Source of the DNA: an uncultured Eubacterium sp.
Lineage (GTDB): Bacteria; Bacillota; Clostridia; Lachnospirales; Lachnospiraceae
Reading direction: 5' to 3'
NCBI GenBank assembly: GCA_910586225.1
Contig: CAJUIL010000021.1
Span: 3,355-67,354, forward strand
Length of the DNA stretch: 64,000 bases
Below are positions 33,166 to 42,758 of this stretch, in pieces; position 1 is the first letter of the stretch, and each line of letters begins with the position of its first letter. The notes beneath the pieces are model-generated. The model saw only the letters and a program-made list of their open reading frames with translations, was not told where the DNA came from and searched no databases. Both the position numbers and the translations under genes were made by a program.

Positions 33166-34506
33166 ATGGATTTATTTGATTATATGAGGGAACAGAATAA
33201 ACTGAAGGAATCCCCGCTGGCGTCCAGGCTGCGCCCTACGGCGCTGGATGAGGTCGTTGGGCAGAAGCATATCATCGGCAGGGATAAGCTTTTGTACCGT
33301 GCGATACAGGCCGATAAGCTAAGCTCTGTGATATTTTACGGCCCGCCCGGCACTGGTAAGACGACGCTGGCAAAGGTGATCGCAAATACGACCAGTGCGG
33401 AATTTCTGCAGCTGAACGCGACTTCCTCAGGGAAAAAGGAAATGGAAGAGCTGGTGAACCAGGCCAAAAATAACCAAGGGATGTACGGGAAAAAGACGAT
33501 ACTGTTTATCGATGAGATCCATCGCTTTAATAAAAGCCAGCAGGATTATCTGCTGCCGTTTGTTGAGGATGGGACGGTTATCCTGATCGGAGCAACGACG
33601 GAAAACCCATATTTTGAAGTAAACGGGGCGCTTTTGTCGCGCTCTGTGATCTTTGAACTGCATCCGCTGTCAAAGGAGGATGTTAAAACGCTGCTGTACC
33701 GGGCCGTTACAGACATGGAAAAAGGCGTCGGCTCTTATAACGCCCTGCTGGAGGAGGATGCGGCGGAATTTCTGGCTGACGCGGCGAACGGTGACGCCAG
33801 AGCAGCGTTAACGGCTGTGGAGCTGGGTGTATTGACAACGCAGCGTGGTGCGGACGGGAAAATACATCTTACGCTGGACGTGGCGCAGGAGTGTATCCAA
33901 AAGCGTGTCGTGCGCTATGATAAATCCGGTGACAATCATTATGACACGGTTTCTGCGTTTATTAAAAGTATGCGCGGCTCAGATCCGGATGCGGCCGTAT
34001 ATTATCTGGCCAGGATGCTGTATGCGGGAGAGGATGTCAAATTTATCGCCAGAAGGATCATGATCTGTGCCGCTGAGGATGTCGGAAATGCGGATCCGCA
34101 GGCACTTGTGGTAGCGGTGTCCGCCTCACTGGCAGCGGAGCGGCTGGGAATGCCGGAGGCGCAGCTGGTATTGTCGCAGGCTGTAACGTATGTAGCGGCG
34201 GCGCCAAAGAGCAACGCAGCCTGTGTAGCGATCGGAAACGCGATGGAGACGGTACGGACGACAAAAACGCCTCCGGTCCCGCCGCATCTGCAGGATGCGC
34301 ATTATAAATCCAGCGCGAAGCTGGGACGGGGAACCGGCTATAAATACGCGCACGCCTATCCTGACCACTACGCGCAGCAGCAGTATCTTCCAGAAGGACT
34401 GGAGGATCAGGTATTTTATGAGCCGACGCAAAACGGATATGAGAAGCATATCAGCGATTATCTGAAAAGGGTCAATGCGTGGAAGCACGATGGGCTTCAT
34501 AATTAA
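33166..34506 (+). CDS. rarA: replication-associated recombination protein A
   Basis: 446 residues. AAA+ ATPase with SRLRPTALDEVVGQKHI at the N-terminus, Walker A GPPGTGKT (about 59-66), Walker B FIDEIHRFNKSQQD, sensor 1 GATTENPYF, and the C-terminal tetramerisation and MgsA-type domain ending in GTGYKYAHAYPDHYAQQQYLP. It acts at stalled replication forks. The start lies 15 nt after hemZ with GGGAG upstream, so the two are cotranscribed. Confidence 0.93.
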   Translation: MDLFDYMREQNKLKESPLASRLRPTALDEVVGQKHIIGRDKLLYRAIQADKLSSVIFYGPPGTGKTTLAKVIANTTSAEFLQLNATSSGKKEMEELVNQAKNNQGMYGKKTILFIDEIHRFNKSQQDYLLPFVEDGTVILIGATTENPYFEVNGALLSRSVIFELHPLSKEDVKTLLYRAVTDMEKGVGSYNALLEEDAAEFLADAANGDARAALTAVELGVLTTQRGADGKIHLTLDVAQECIQKRVVRYDKSGDNHYDTVSAFIKSMRGSDPDAAVYYLARMLYAGEDVKFIARRIMICAAEDVGNADPQALVVAVSASLAAERLGMPEAQLVLSQAVTYVAAAPKSNAACVAIGNAMETVRTTKTPPVPPHLQDAHYKSSAKLGRGTGYKYAHAYPDHYAQQQYLPEGLEDQVFYEPTQNGYEKHISDYLKRVNAWKHDGLHN

Positions 34507-34535
34507 ACATGAAAATCAACCGCCAGGAGGATGTT

Positions 34536-35825
34536 ATGAAATCATATTTACAAATGACACGGGAAGAATTGGCCGAGGAAAAAAAGGAGCTGGAGAAAGA
34601 GTTTGCGGATATTAAGGAGCTTTCGCTGGATTTTAATCTGACAAGGGGAAAGCCGTCTCCAAGGCAGCTGGATCTGTCGATGGGGATGTATGATATCATA
34701 AGCTCTGCATCCATCTTGCGCACCGAGGCAGGCACAGACTGCAGAAATTATGGCAGCCTGGATGGGATTGACGAGGCAAAGCGTCTGATGGCGGGTTTTA
34801 TGGACTGCAGCCAGGAGCAGGTAATTGTCCACGGCAACGCCAGCCTGAGCATTATGTACGATACGATCGCAAGGGCGATGCTGCATGGAGTATTAGGCTC
34901 TGCGCCATGGTGCAGGCTGGACAAGGTAAAATTTTTATGTCCGGTTCCGGGCTATGACAGGCATTTTGCTATCACACAATATTTTGGCATCGAGATGGTT
35001 AATATCCCGATGACTGCAAAAGGGCCGGATATGGACCTTGTGGAGCAGCTTGTGAATGGGGATGATACGGTAAAGGGAATCTGGTGCGTACCGAAGTATT
35101 CCAATCCGCAGGGAATTACTTATTCAGATGAAACAGTACGCCGGTTTGCGGCGCTAAAGCCTGCGGCGGAGGATTTTCGGATCTATTGGGACAATGCATA
35201 CGCGGTACACGACCTGTATGGGAACGACAGGGATGTGCTGCTGCCGATCATGCGGGAGTGTGAAAAGGCAGGCAGCGAGGATATGGTATATGAATTTTGT
35301 TCGACGTCTAAGGTGACATTTTCCGGTGCAGGTATTTCTGCGATGGGAATGTCGGAAAGAAACCGGGAGGATATGCTAAAGCAGATGTCTGTACAGACGA
35401 TCGGACATGACAAAATCAAACAGTGGACGCATACGAGATATTTAAAGGATATGGACGGCGTGCGCGCGCATATGGCAAAGCACGCGGAAATCATACGTCC
35501 GAAATTTGAGGTGGTGCACAAGATCTTATCCGAAGAGATCAGGCCGCGGGCGATCGGATCGTGGATCAAACCAAAGGGCGGGTATTTTATCTGCTTTGAA
35601 GCGATGGAAGGATGTGCGCGGGCGATCGTAGCAAAGGCGAAGGAAGCAGGGATAGAGCTGACAGCCGCGGGAGCGCCGTTCCCGTATGGTGTCGATCCGC
35701 GGGATGCGACGATACGGCTTGCGCCGACGTTTCCGGATCTGGATGAAATGGAGCAGGCAGCGCGGGTATTTGCTTGCTGCGTACGCTTGGTGAGTGTGGA
35801 AAAATTGTTATCACGTAGTGAATAA
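34536..35825 (+). CDS. aspartate aminotransferase, type Ic (PLP)
   Basis: 429 residues. The N-terminus LTRGKPSPRQLDLS and the block YGSLDGIDEAKRLMA are typical of the Asp_aminotransf (type Ic) group. The PLP lysine is Lys259 in CSTSKVTFSGAG. YSNPQGITYS and WDNAYAVHDLY supply the Asn and Asp/Tyr that hold the cofactor. It interconverts aspartate and oxaloacetate with glutamate. ATG 34536 follows AGGAGG; the in-frame ATG 34509 lies before that SD. It closes the rel-hemZ-rarA run; a terminator follows. Confidence 0.88.
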   Translation: MKSYLQMTREELAEEKKELEKEFADIKELSLDFNLTRGKPSPRQLDLSMGMYDIISSASILRTEAGTDCRNYGSLDGIDEAKRLMAGFMDCSQEQVIVHGNASLSIMYDTIARAMLHGVLGSAPWCRLDKVKFLCPVPGYDRHFAITQYFGIEMVNIPMTAKGPDMDLVEQLVNGDDTVKGIWCVPKYSNPQGITYSDETVRRFAALKPAAEDFRIYWDNAYAVHDLYGNDRDVLLPIMRECEKAGSEDMVYEFCSTSKVTFSGAGISAMGMSERNREDMLKQMSVQTIGHDKIKQWTHTRYLKDMDGVRAHMAKHAEIIRPKFEVVHKILSEEIRPRAIGSWIKPKGGYFICFEAMEGCARAIVAKAKEAGIELTAAGAPFPYGVDPRDATIRLAPTFPDLDEMEQAARVFACCVRLVSVEKLLSRSE

Positions 35826-35829
35826 GTGC

Positions 35830-35863
35830 GGAAAAGGAAGGGGCCAATACCCCTTCCTTTTCC
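35830..35863. terminator. stem-loop between convergent genes
   Basis: Perfect 14-bp stem GGAAAAGGAAGGGG (35830-35843) / CCCCTTCCTTTTCC (35850-35863), loop 6 nt. The stem arms contain the T-rich part; likely bidirectional. Confidence 0.7.
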
Positions 35864-35892
35864 AGTGTAAAATAACAACCTATTACATAAGC

Positions 35893-36687
35893 TTAGAAGT
35901 TTGTCAGATCTGCTTTGCGTTTTTCTAAAAATGCAGTCATGCCTTCCTGTTTGTCATGTGTAGAGCAGGTTACGCCAAAGAGATTCGCTTCCATTTCCAC
36001 AGCGTTTTTAATATCCATGTCGTAGCCGTTGTTGATAGCTGCTTTTGCGATCGATACAGCGTAGCTGCCCTTGGATACGATCTTTTCAGCCATTTTTTTA
36101 GCAGCAGGCATTAATTCTTCTGTCGGAACGACCTTGTTAACAAGACCGATGCGGTATGCTTCTTCTGCGTTGATGTTGTCGCAGGTAAAGATCAGCTCTT
36201 TTGCGCGGCCCATACCTACAAGACGTGCAAGACGCTGTGTGCCGCCAAAGCCTGGGATAATGCCAAGTCCGCATTCCGGCTGTCCGAACAGTGCGTTGTC
36301 AGAAGCGATACGGATATCACAAGCCATGCAGATCTCGCAGCCGCCGCCGAGTGCGAAGCCGTTTACTGCAGCAATCGTTACCTGGCGCATATTCATAAGC
36401 TTAAAGAACGGTACGGAAGCCCGCATACCGAATGCACGAGCTTCTGCAGCGGTAAAGTTAACCATTTCAGCGATATCAGCGCCAGCAACGAAAGATTTGA
36501 AGGCGTTGCCTTTTTTGTCAGCTCCTCCGGTCAGGATAACAACCTTTACATCGTCCCGTGCTTCGATTTCGGTCAGGACAGTGTTTAATTCATCAAGTGT
36601 TTCGCTGTTTAACGCGTTTAATGCGGCTGGTCTGGTGATCGTAAGGACTGCGACCTGATTTTCAACTTCAAGTGTTAAGTTGTTCAT
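35893..36687 (-). CDS. crt: enoyl-CoA hydratase / crotonase (3-hydroxybutyryl-CoA dehydratase type)
   Basis: 264 residues. Oxyanion-hole blocks FVAGADIAEM and NGFALGGGCEICMACD are present, with catalytic Glu in QPECGLGIIPGFGGTQRL. Length and motifs fit Crt of the butyrate/crotonyl-CoA pathway. AGGAGGAA lies just upstream, with a promoter at 36734-36762. It is normally grouped with thl, hbd, bcd and etfAB; here it stands alone between unrelated genes, so its supply to butyrate synthesis or another CoA pathway cannot be settled. Confidence 0.85.
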   Translation of the reverse strand: MNNLTLEVENQVAVLTITRPAALNALNSETLDELNTVLTEIEARDDVKVVILTGGADKKGNAFKSFVAGADIAEMVNFTAAEARAFGMRASVPFFKLMNMRQVTIAAVNGFALGGGCEICMACDIRIASDNALFGQPECGLGIIPGFGGTQRLARLVGMGRAKELIFTCDNINAEEAYRIGLVNKVVPTEELMPAAKKMAEKIVSKGSYAVSIAKAAINNGYDMDIKNAVEMEANLFGVTCSTHDKQEGMTAFLEKRKADLTNF

Positions 36688-36733
36688 TTCTGTTTCCTCC
36701 TAAGAAATATGTAATTAAGTACCTGATATTTAT

Positions 36734-36762
36734 AATGTATAACTTTGTTAAACATATGTCAA
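36734..36762 (-). promoter_or_regulatory. sigma-A promoter for crt
   Basis: On the minus strand, perfect TTGACA (36757-36762), 17-nt spacer, TACATT (36734-36739). Confidence 0.6.
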
Positions 36763-36853
36763 TAAAAATACGGCAACATCCCGGTATTTTTTACGATACG
36801 TGCGTATTAATATAGCATGGATCTTAGTTTATAAATACAGAAAGGGAATCAGT

Positions 36854-38749
36854 ATGAAAAACAATAACCAGGCAAAAGGATGGAAGTCCGCGGCTTTGTT
36901 TGGGGTGCTCGTTACGCTGCTGCTGCTCCCGCCGCGTCCGATAGCAGCTGCACAGGCGGATGTAAATGCGGTTGTAGAAGCGGCTGCGCAGATTTTATAC
37001 CATAATGAGGGCAGCTACAGCTCGGTCAATCCGAATGACAATGGAGCGGTTTCGATTGGAAAGCTCCAGTGGCACGGCTGGCGGGCGCTTTCCCTGCTGC
37101 AGACGATCGTAAAGGCGGATGAAGCACAGGCGCAAAAGCTATTGGGAGATGCTTTATATCAGGAGATCGTTTCCACAAAGGATACGACAAAGTGGAGTAC
37201 GAGAAAATTTTCGACAAAGGAAGCGGCTGCGGTAAAGACGCTGTTAGCGACAGATGAAAGTAAAGCGGCGCAGGATCTTCTTGCGGTAAAGGATATTACA
37301 GAGTATATTGAACAGGGACAGCGGCTTGGCGTTGTGAATGAGCCGGCGCTTGTGTATTTTGCGGACTTGGCGAACCAGGGCGGCGCGGGTGCGGCAGGGC
37401 GTGTTGCGCTTTCTGCATCCAAATATACGGGCAGCTATGCTGCGGTAACGCTCAACGAGCTGCACCAGGCGGCGGTCTGTGATTCCGTAATGGGAAACAG
37501 TGCTTATTTAAAACGGCGCTTTGAGACTTATGAGTATGCCGCAGGGCTTGGATGGGTTTATTGCAGCCCGTCGGATTCGTATATTCCGTATGATTATGTG
37601 TCGGCGAGGGACAGCGGGGCGGCATGGGTGCAGCGTGCGCTGAATACGTGTATGAACGCGGGGCTTGCCGTAACGAATACATACGACGATGCGACAAAGA
37701 TAGCTGTGACGCGTTTTCAATCTGCGAATCAGCTGACTGTGGACGGTTATGCCGGACGGGATACGATCGTAAAGCTGATGCAGATGGTTTTTAAAGGGAC
37801 GACGTCCCCAAATCCGGATACGCCTGGGGATAATACGACGCAGAACCCGACGACACCTGGCAATCCGGGCGATACTTTGACACCTGGTAATACCGATGAT
37901 ATAACGACACCTGGCAATCCGGGCGGCTCTACGCAGGAGCCGGATATTCCGATACAAAAGCCGCTGGAAAAAACAGTGTTAAAGTCGCCGAAGGCAAGCT
38001 ATGCGGTAAATGATACGAGCAAGGGATTTCAGCTTTCAGTGACCAGCACGCATACGCAGGAGCCGTTAACTTACCGTTCGTCTGAGAGCGCGGTCCTGAC
38101 TGTGAATGGGAACGGTGCGGTTAAGCTTGTAGGAGCCGGAAAAGCGGAGATTATTGTCAGACAAAGGCAGACGGACACGTATGAGGCGGCGCAGCTGAAT
38201 ATTCCGGTCACGGTATATTCGACAGATCCTTCGGATTATCCAAAGCCGACAGGCGCGCTTTATGCGGAAAAAAATATGAAAAAGCAGCATGTACAGTGGC
38301 TGCAGGCAACGCTGATCGCATTGGGCCAGGCGGATATTACAGTAAACGGCAGCTGGACAAAATCTATGACAAAGCTCGTAACCGAGTTTCAGAAAAAATG
38401 CGGTATTGCAGCGGACGGCATCGTAGGCGACCAGACGCAGGATATGTTAAAGCAGATGCTGGCGGTACAGGCGAAAAAGCCAGAAACTACGATCAAGTGC
38501 AGCGCAAAGGCGAATACGCTCAGCTGGAAGAAATATACAAAAGCAAACAGGGTCTATATTTACCGCAAGGAACGGGGCGGTTCGTATAAAAGGATCAAAA
38601 CGATCACTAATATGAAAAAAACAAGCTATGAGGACCGGACGGCAAAAAGCGGTGCGACATACTATTATGTATTGAAATATGGTATGCAGCAAAATAAAGT
38701 GATCGTTAAAAGCCAGTCCTCTAAAGGAGTTACAGGTATACGAAAGTAA
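36854..38749 (+). CDS. secreted multidomain cell-wall protein with two peptidoglycan-binding domains
   Basis: 631 residues. A signal peptide (about 10-33) precedes a lysozyme-like helical domain (about 38-235) with HNEGSYSSVNPNDNGAVSIG; Glu52 is the likely acid. Next comes PG-binding domain 1 (about 255-315), a Thr/Pro/Gly linker with four PGNPG/PGNTD-like repeats, a Big-like beta domain (about 375-455), PG-binding domain 2 (about 475-535) and a fibronectin-III-like C-terminus (about 545-620). Start at ATG 36854 after AAAGGGA. It probably binds and cuts peptidoglycan; the catalytic family is not certain. Confidence 0.7.
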   Translation: MKNNNQAKGWKSAALFGVLVTLLLLPPRPIAAAQADVNAVVEAAAQILYHNEGSYSSVNPNDNGAVSIGKLQWHGWRALSLLQTIVKADEAQAQKLLGDALYQEIVSTKDTTKWSTRKFSTKEAAAVKTLLATDESKAAQDLLAVKDITEYIEQGQRLGVVNEPALVYFADLANQGGAGAAGRVALSASKYTGSYAAVTLNELHQAAVCDSVMGNSAYLKRRFETYEYAAGLGWVYCSPSDSYIPYDYVSARDSGAAWVQRALNTCMNAGLAVTNTYDDATKIAVTRFQSANQLTVDGYAGRDTIVKLMQMVFKGTTSPNPDTPGDNTTQNPTTPGNPGDTLTPGNTDDITTPGNPGGSTQEPDIPIQKPLEKTVLKSPKASYAVNDTSKGFQLSVTSTHTQEPLTYRSSESAVLTVNGNGAVKLVGAGKAEIIVRQRQTDTYEAAQLNIPVTVYSTDPSDYPKPTGALYAEKNMKKQHVQWLQATLIALGQADITVNGSWTKSMTKLVTEFQKKCGIAADGIVGDQTQDMLKQMLAVQAKKPETTIKCSAKANTLSWKKYTKANRVYIYRKERGGSYKRIKTITNMKKTSYEDRTAKSGATYYYVLKYGMQQNKVIVKSQSSKGVTGIRK

Positions 38750-38760
38750 GGAGCATACGA

Positions 38761-39852
38761 ATGCTGAAGGATTATCCAATCGGACAATTAATACAGCCGC
38801 TGCTGGAATGGTATCCATCCCATGCGCGGGTGCTGCCATGGCGGGAGGAGCCTGCGCCGTACCGGGTGTGGGTATCGGAGATCATGCTGCAGCAGACGCG
38901 TGTGGAGGCGGTAAAGCCGTATTTCGAGCGCTTTATGAAAGAGCTGCCGGATATCCGCGCGCTCGCGGAATGTCCGGAGGATCGTCTGTTAAAGCTGTGG
39001 GAAGGGCTTGGCTATTACAACCGGGTACGGAATATGCAGGCAGCGGCCCGTACAGTGATGAAAGACTATGGCGGCGTGCTGCCGCCGGATTATGAAGCGC
39101 TGCGAGGACTTAAGGGGATCGGCGACTATACGGCGGGCGCGATCGCGTCCATTGCTTACGGTATCCCGGTTCCGGCGGTAGACGGGAATGTGCTGCGGAT
39201 CTTGATGCGTGTTTCGCAGGACGATTCGGATATTATGAAGCAATCGGTGAAAACAAGGGCGCGCGAGCTTTTGCTTCCGGTTATCCCAGAGGGCCAGGCT
39301 GGGAAGCTGACACAGGCGTTGATGGAGCTTGGGGCGACGGTATGCGTACCAAACGGAGAGCCGAAATGCCCTCAATGCCCTTGGCAGCCGTATTGTCTGG
39401 CGTACCAAAATAAAAGCTATGGCAGGCTGCCGTACAAGGGCAAGCCAAAGCCGAGAAAAATAGAAGAAAAAACAGTGCTCGTGATCCGCGACGGGGAAAA
39501 GGTGCTGCTGCACCGCCGCGCAGACCGCGGGCTTTTGGCAGGTATGTACGAATTTCCAAATCTGGAGGGGCATTTGTCCAGAGAGGAGGTCACGCGCTTT
39601 GTGGAAGGGCTGGAGCTGCTCCCATTAAAGGTTGAACCATTAGAAGAAGCCAAGCATATTTTTTCTCATATCGAATGGCGCATGACAGGCTATATGATAC
39701 GGGTAGCGCAGCTGGACGAGCTTGCCCGGCAGGGTGAAGGCTATGTATTTGCACAGGCGGAGGTTTCAGAAGAAAAGTATGCGATCCCGTCGGCATTTGC
39801 CAGATATACGAAATATATGAATATCCATCTTGGAATCCAAAAAACGACATAA
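38761..39852 (+). CDS. mutY: A/G-specific adenine glycosylase
   Basis: 363 residues. Helix-hairpin-helix LRGLKGIGDYTAGAIASIAYG, catalytic Asp in VDGNVLRIL, and SEIMLQQTRVEAV near residue 40. The iron-sulphur cysteines are arranged C-x7-C-x2-C-x5-C, one residue longer in the first gap than the usual x6. A NUDIX-like 8-oxoG recognition domain (about 230-355) ends the protein. It removes adenine paired with 8-oxoguanine. AAGGAG lies upstream, 11 nt after the preceding stop. Confidence 0.92.
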   Translation: MLKDYPIGQLIQPLLEWYPSHARVLPWREEPAPYRVWVSEIMLQQTRVEAVKPYFERFMKELPDIRALAECPEDRLLKLWEGLGYYNRVRNMQAAARTVMKDYGGVLPPDYEALRGLKGIGDYTAGAIASIAYGIPVPAVDGNVLRILMRVSQDDSDIMKQSVKTRARELLLPVIPEGQAGKLTQALMELGATVCVPNGEPKCPQCPWQPYCLAYQNKSYGRLPYKGKPKPRKIEEKTVLVIRDGEKVLLHRRADRGLLAGMYEFPNLEGHLSREEVTRFVEGLELLPLKVEPLEEAKHIFSHIEWRMTGYMIRVAQLDELARQGEGYVFAQAEVSEEKYAIPSAFARYTKYMNIHLGIQKTT

Positions 39853-39861
39853 AATAAGGGG

Positions 39862-39887
39862 AAGCCGGTGTTAGGGGACACCGGCTT
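39862..39887 (+). terminator. terminator after mutY
   Basis: AAGCCGGTGT (39862-39871) / ACACCGGCTT (39878-39887), 6-nt loop, followed by TATAT. Confidence 0.6.
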
Positions 39888-40164
39888 TATATGAAAAAGA
39901 AAATAAGTAATTGGCTTTGGGAGGAACCCTGCCGTTGGCGGCAGGGTAACGCGGCTTCTGTTCTGACACAGGCCAGCGTTTAAAATATGAAAATGATTAT
40001 TAATTAGTAATTGATGTTTTGTATCAACTGTACTTATCATAAAGGTAATTTGTGAAATCCGTATGTGAAAGAAATGAGGATATTGTAAATAAAATGTGAA
40101 CTTTTTTCATATTTGCTTTTTGAGTTTTACAAGCTGCTTTTTTGAGCAAATCCTTAAAAATGAC
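39888..40164. other. AT-rich intergenic region
   Basis: One perfect 8-bp hairpin, ACCCTGCC (39926-39933) / GGCAGGGT (39940-39947), follows a GGGAGGA stretch. The rest is AT-rich with no ORF. I cannot tie the hairpin to a known RNA class. Confidence 0.4.
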
Positions 40165-40192
40165 TGGCATTTTGCGTAAAATTGTGTATAAT
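40165..40192 (+). promoter_or_regulatory. promoter for the UDP-galactopyranose mutase gene
   Basis: TGGCAT (40165-40170), 16-nt spacer, perfect TATAAT (40187-40192); the -35 is weak. Confidence 0.45.
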
Positions 40193-40240
40193 CATGTTTG
40201 AACGGTAAATTGCGCTGTTACAAAAAAACAGGAGGAGACT

Positions 40241-41404
40241 ATGTACGACAGTATTGTGATCGGATCCGGCATTGCGGGAAGCGTTGTGGCCAGACAGCTT
40301 GCCGAGCAGGGCGGCAGGAAGGTGCTCGTTGTGGAAAAAAGGGATCATATCGGCGGCAACTGCTATGACAGGACGGATGAATATGGCATTCTGGTGCATG
40401 AATACGGACCGCATATTTTTCATACAAATATGGAGGATGTATTTGCGTGGCTGTCCCGGTTTACGGAATGGACGCTTTATGAGAACGGGCATCAGGTTGT
40501 TGCAAGGGTTGACGGAGAGCTGATACCGGTTCCGTTTAATTTGAATACGCTGCATATGGTCTATGAAAAGGAAGAAGCGGACGCACTGGAAGCAAAGCTG
40601 CTGGAGGCTTACGGGGAAGGGAGCAGGGTTCCGGTGATGGAGCTTCGCAGGCATCCGGATCCGCAGATACAGGCAATCGCGCAGTATATTTACGAAAAGA
40701 TATTTTTACGCTATACGATGAAACAATGGGGACAGACGCCGGAAGAGATCAGCCCGGAGGTAACGGGCCGAGTCCCAGTGCTGATCTCGTATGATAACCG
40801 CTATTTTCAGGATAAATACCAGGGCGTGCCGAAGGATGGGTTTTTAAAGCTGTTTGAACGGATGCTTGATCATGAAAATATTACGGTGCAGACGGGGACG
40901 GATGCAAGGGAGTTTCTGAAAATACAAAAAGATGGGCTTGTCTGGGGTGGACAGCGCTTTACAGGCAGCGTGATCTATACCGGGGAGCTGGATGAGCTGT
41001 ATGATTGCCGGTATGGCAGGCTGGCGTATCGTTCGCTGCGGTTTGCGTTTGAGCATTTTGCGCAGGATGATTTTCAGGATGGGCACAGCGTGGTCAATTA
41101 TACAGTCAGTGAGGACTATACTCGTATCACGGAGTTTAAGCATCTGACCAGGCAGGAGCATACGGACGGAACGACGATCATCAAGGAGTATCCGTTTGCC
41201 TATACCGGAGCGGAGGGAGAAATTCCGTATTACGCGATATTAAATGAAGAAAACCAGGCATTGTATCAAAGGTACAAAAAGCTGGCGGAGCAGACGCCGG
41301 GACTGTACCTGCTTGGACGGCTGGCGGAATACCAGTATTATAATATCGATGCCATGGCAAAAAAGGCTTTGCGTCTGGCAGATAGCCTGCTGCAGGAAGC
41401 ATAG
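40241..41404 (+). CDS. glf: UDP-galactopyranose mutase
   Basis: 387 residues. The FAD-binding GSGIAGSVVARQLAE lies at 8-22, then RDHIGGNCYD and EYGPHIFHTN, all typical of Glf. PVPFNLNTLH and the C-terminal GRLAEYQYYNIDAM block are also conserved. It isomerises UDP-galactopyranose to UDP-galactofuranose for cell-surface glycans. AGGAGG precedes the ATG. It is followed 20 nt later by a family 2 glycosyltransferase, which may use the product. Confidence 0.95.
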   Translation: MYDSIVIGSGIAGSVVARQLAEQGGRKVLVVEKRDHIGGNCYDRTDEYGILVHEYGPHIFHTNMEDVFAWLSRFTEWTLYENGHQVVARVDGELIPVPFNLNTLHMVYEKEEADALEAKLLEAYGEGSRVPVMELRRHPDPQIQAIAQYIYEKIFLRYTMKQWGQTPEEISPEVTGRVPVLISYDNRYFQDKYQGVPKDGFLKLFERMLDHENITVQTGTDAREFLKIQKDGLVWGGQRFTGSVIYTGELDELYDCRYGRLAYRSLRFAFEHFAQDDFQDGHSVVNYTVSEDYTRITEFKHLTRQEHTDGTTIIKEYPFAYTGAEGEIPYYAILNEENQALYQRYKKLAEQTPGLYLLGRLAEYQYYNIDAMAKKALRLADSLLQEA

Positions 41405-41424
41405 CGTTACTAGGAGAAAATAAA

Positions 41425-42441
41425 ATGAAATTATTATCAATTACAATACCATGCTATAATTCTCAGGATTATATGGAGCGCTGTATCCAGTCATTGCTTC
41501 CTGGGGGAGAGGATGTGGAAATACTCATTGTAGACGATGGTTCACAGGACATGACGCCGGAGATCGCGGATGCTTATCAGAAACGGTATCCAAACATCGT
41601 AAAGGCGGTCCATCAGGAGAACGGGGGACACGGCGAGGCGGTCAACGCAGGGCTGCGCCACGCGAACGGACTGTTTTTCAAGGTGGTAGACAGCGACGAC
41701 TGGGTAGACGCGCAGGCGTATGAGAGAGTGCTTGAAACGCTGCGTGAGCTGGTCGGTTCTGACCAGACGTTGGATATGCTTATTTCCAATTTTGTCTATG
41801 AGAAGCAGGGCGTAAAGCATAAAAAAGTCATGAAATATACGTCTGCGTTTGTACAGAACCAGATTTTTACATGGAGCGACGTGCGCCGTATCCGTAAGGG
41901 ACAGTATCTTTTAATGCATTCCGTGATTTACCGGACGAAGCTGCTGCGGGACTGCAGCCTGGAGCTTCCGAAGCATACGTTTTATGTTGACAACCTGTAT
42001 GTATACGTACCGCTGCCGTATGTAAGGACGATGTATTATCTGGATGTGGATTTTTACCGATATTTTATCGGACGAAACGACCAGTCGGTCAACGAAGGCG
42101 TGATGATTGGCCGTATCGACCAGCAGATCAAGGTAAATAAGATGATGATCGATGCATATGACCTGTGGAAAATACCGAATAAGAAACAGCGAAAGTATAT
42201 GTTTAATTATCTGGAAATCATCACGGTGATCTCCACCGTATTGCTGATACGGTCTGGCACAAAAGAAAATCTGGAAAAGAAAAGGGAATTGTGGCACTAT
42301 ATCAAGCAGGCGGATATCCGTCTGTTCCATCGCCTGCGCAATGGGATCATGGGCAATACAATGAATCTTCCGGGAAGGAGCGGAAGAAGGATATCTGTTG
42401 CGGCCTACAAGATTGCGCAGAAGGTAGTAGGATTTAATTAG
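41425..42441 (+). CDS. family 2 glycosyltransferase
   Basis: 338 residues, GT-A fold. The N-terminal SITIPCYNSQDYMERCI, the LIVDDGSQD block, ENGGHGEAVNAGL and the DxD equivalent VDSDDW are all present. The C-terminal ~120 residues carry many basic residues and no clear membrane helix. It presumably transfers a sugar to a surface glycan precursor; linkage to glf suggests galactofuranose or a neighbouring sugar. AGGAG lies upstream of ATG. Confidence 0.88.
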   Translation: MKLLSITIPCYNSQDYMERCIQSLLPGGEDVEILIVDDGSQDMTPEIADAYQKRYPNIVKAVHQENGGHGEAVNAGLRHANGLFFKVVDSDDWVDAQAYERVLETLRELVGSDQTLDMLISNFVYEKQGVKHKKVMKYTSAFVQNQIFTWSDVRRIRKGQYLLMHSVIYRTKLLRDCSLELPKHTFYVDNLYVYVPLPYVRTMYYLDVDFYRYFIGRNDQSVNEGVMIGRIDQQIKVNKMMIDAYDLWKIPNKKQRKYMFNYLEIITVISTVLLIRSGTKENLEKKRELWHYIKQADIRLFHRLRNGIMGNTMNLPGRSGRRISVAAYKIAQKVVGFN

Positions 42442-42457
42442 GGGGCATCAATGAAGT

Positions 42458-42727
42458 ATGAGAGCAAAACGTGATATTGCATTATGCGCTGTCGCTGATG
42501 CAGGAATCAAATCAAAGGTAATGAACGCTATGATACAAAAGAGGATCCCATACGCGGAGGAGTGGCATAAAGTGCCGCTGCTGCGCAGGAGAAAGTACGA
42601 GGGAGCGAAGGAAGTGTGTATTATCGTTACGCACCATGACCAGGCAGATCAGGCGAAGGCCCAGATTGCGGCAATGGACGAGGTTGTCAGCAGCCGGGTA
42701 TATTTTGATTTGAAGGGACTCACTTAA
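42458..42727 (+). CDS. small conserved protein, unknown function
   Basis: 89 residues, cytoplasmic. A basic N-terminal half (MIQKRIPYAEEWHKVPLLRRRKY) is followed by a strand CIIVTHHDQADQAKAQ and a C-terminal strand SRVYFDLKG. No family is recognised. A run of G (42442-42446) lies about 12 nt before the ATG. It sits between the glycosyltransferase and upp with short gaps, so it is likely part of the same transcript. Confidence 0.5.
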   Translation: MRAKRDIALCAVADAGIKSKVMNAMIQKRIPYAEEWHKVPLLRRRKYEGAKEVCIIVTHHDQADQAKAQIAAMDEVVSSRVYFDLKGLT

Positions 42728-42758
42728 GCTGTCATGAAGAAAGGGAGAGGAAGAAACG

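Noticed and set aside
39926..39947. Hairpin in the gap after mutY as a riboswitch or ribozyme
   Set aside because: A single 8-bp stem without further conserved pairing or known motif is not enough.
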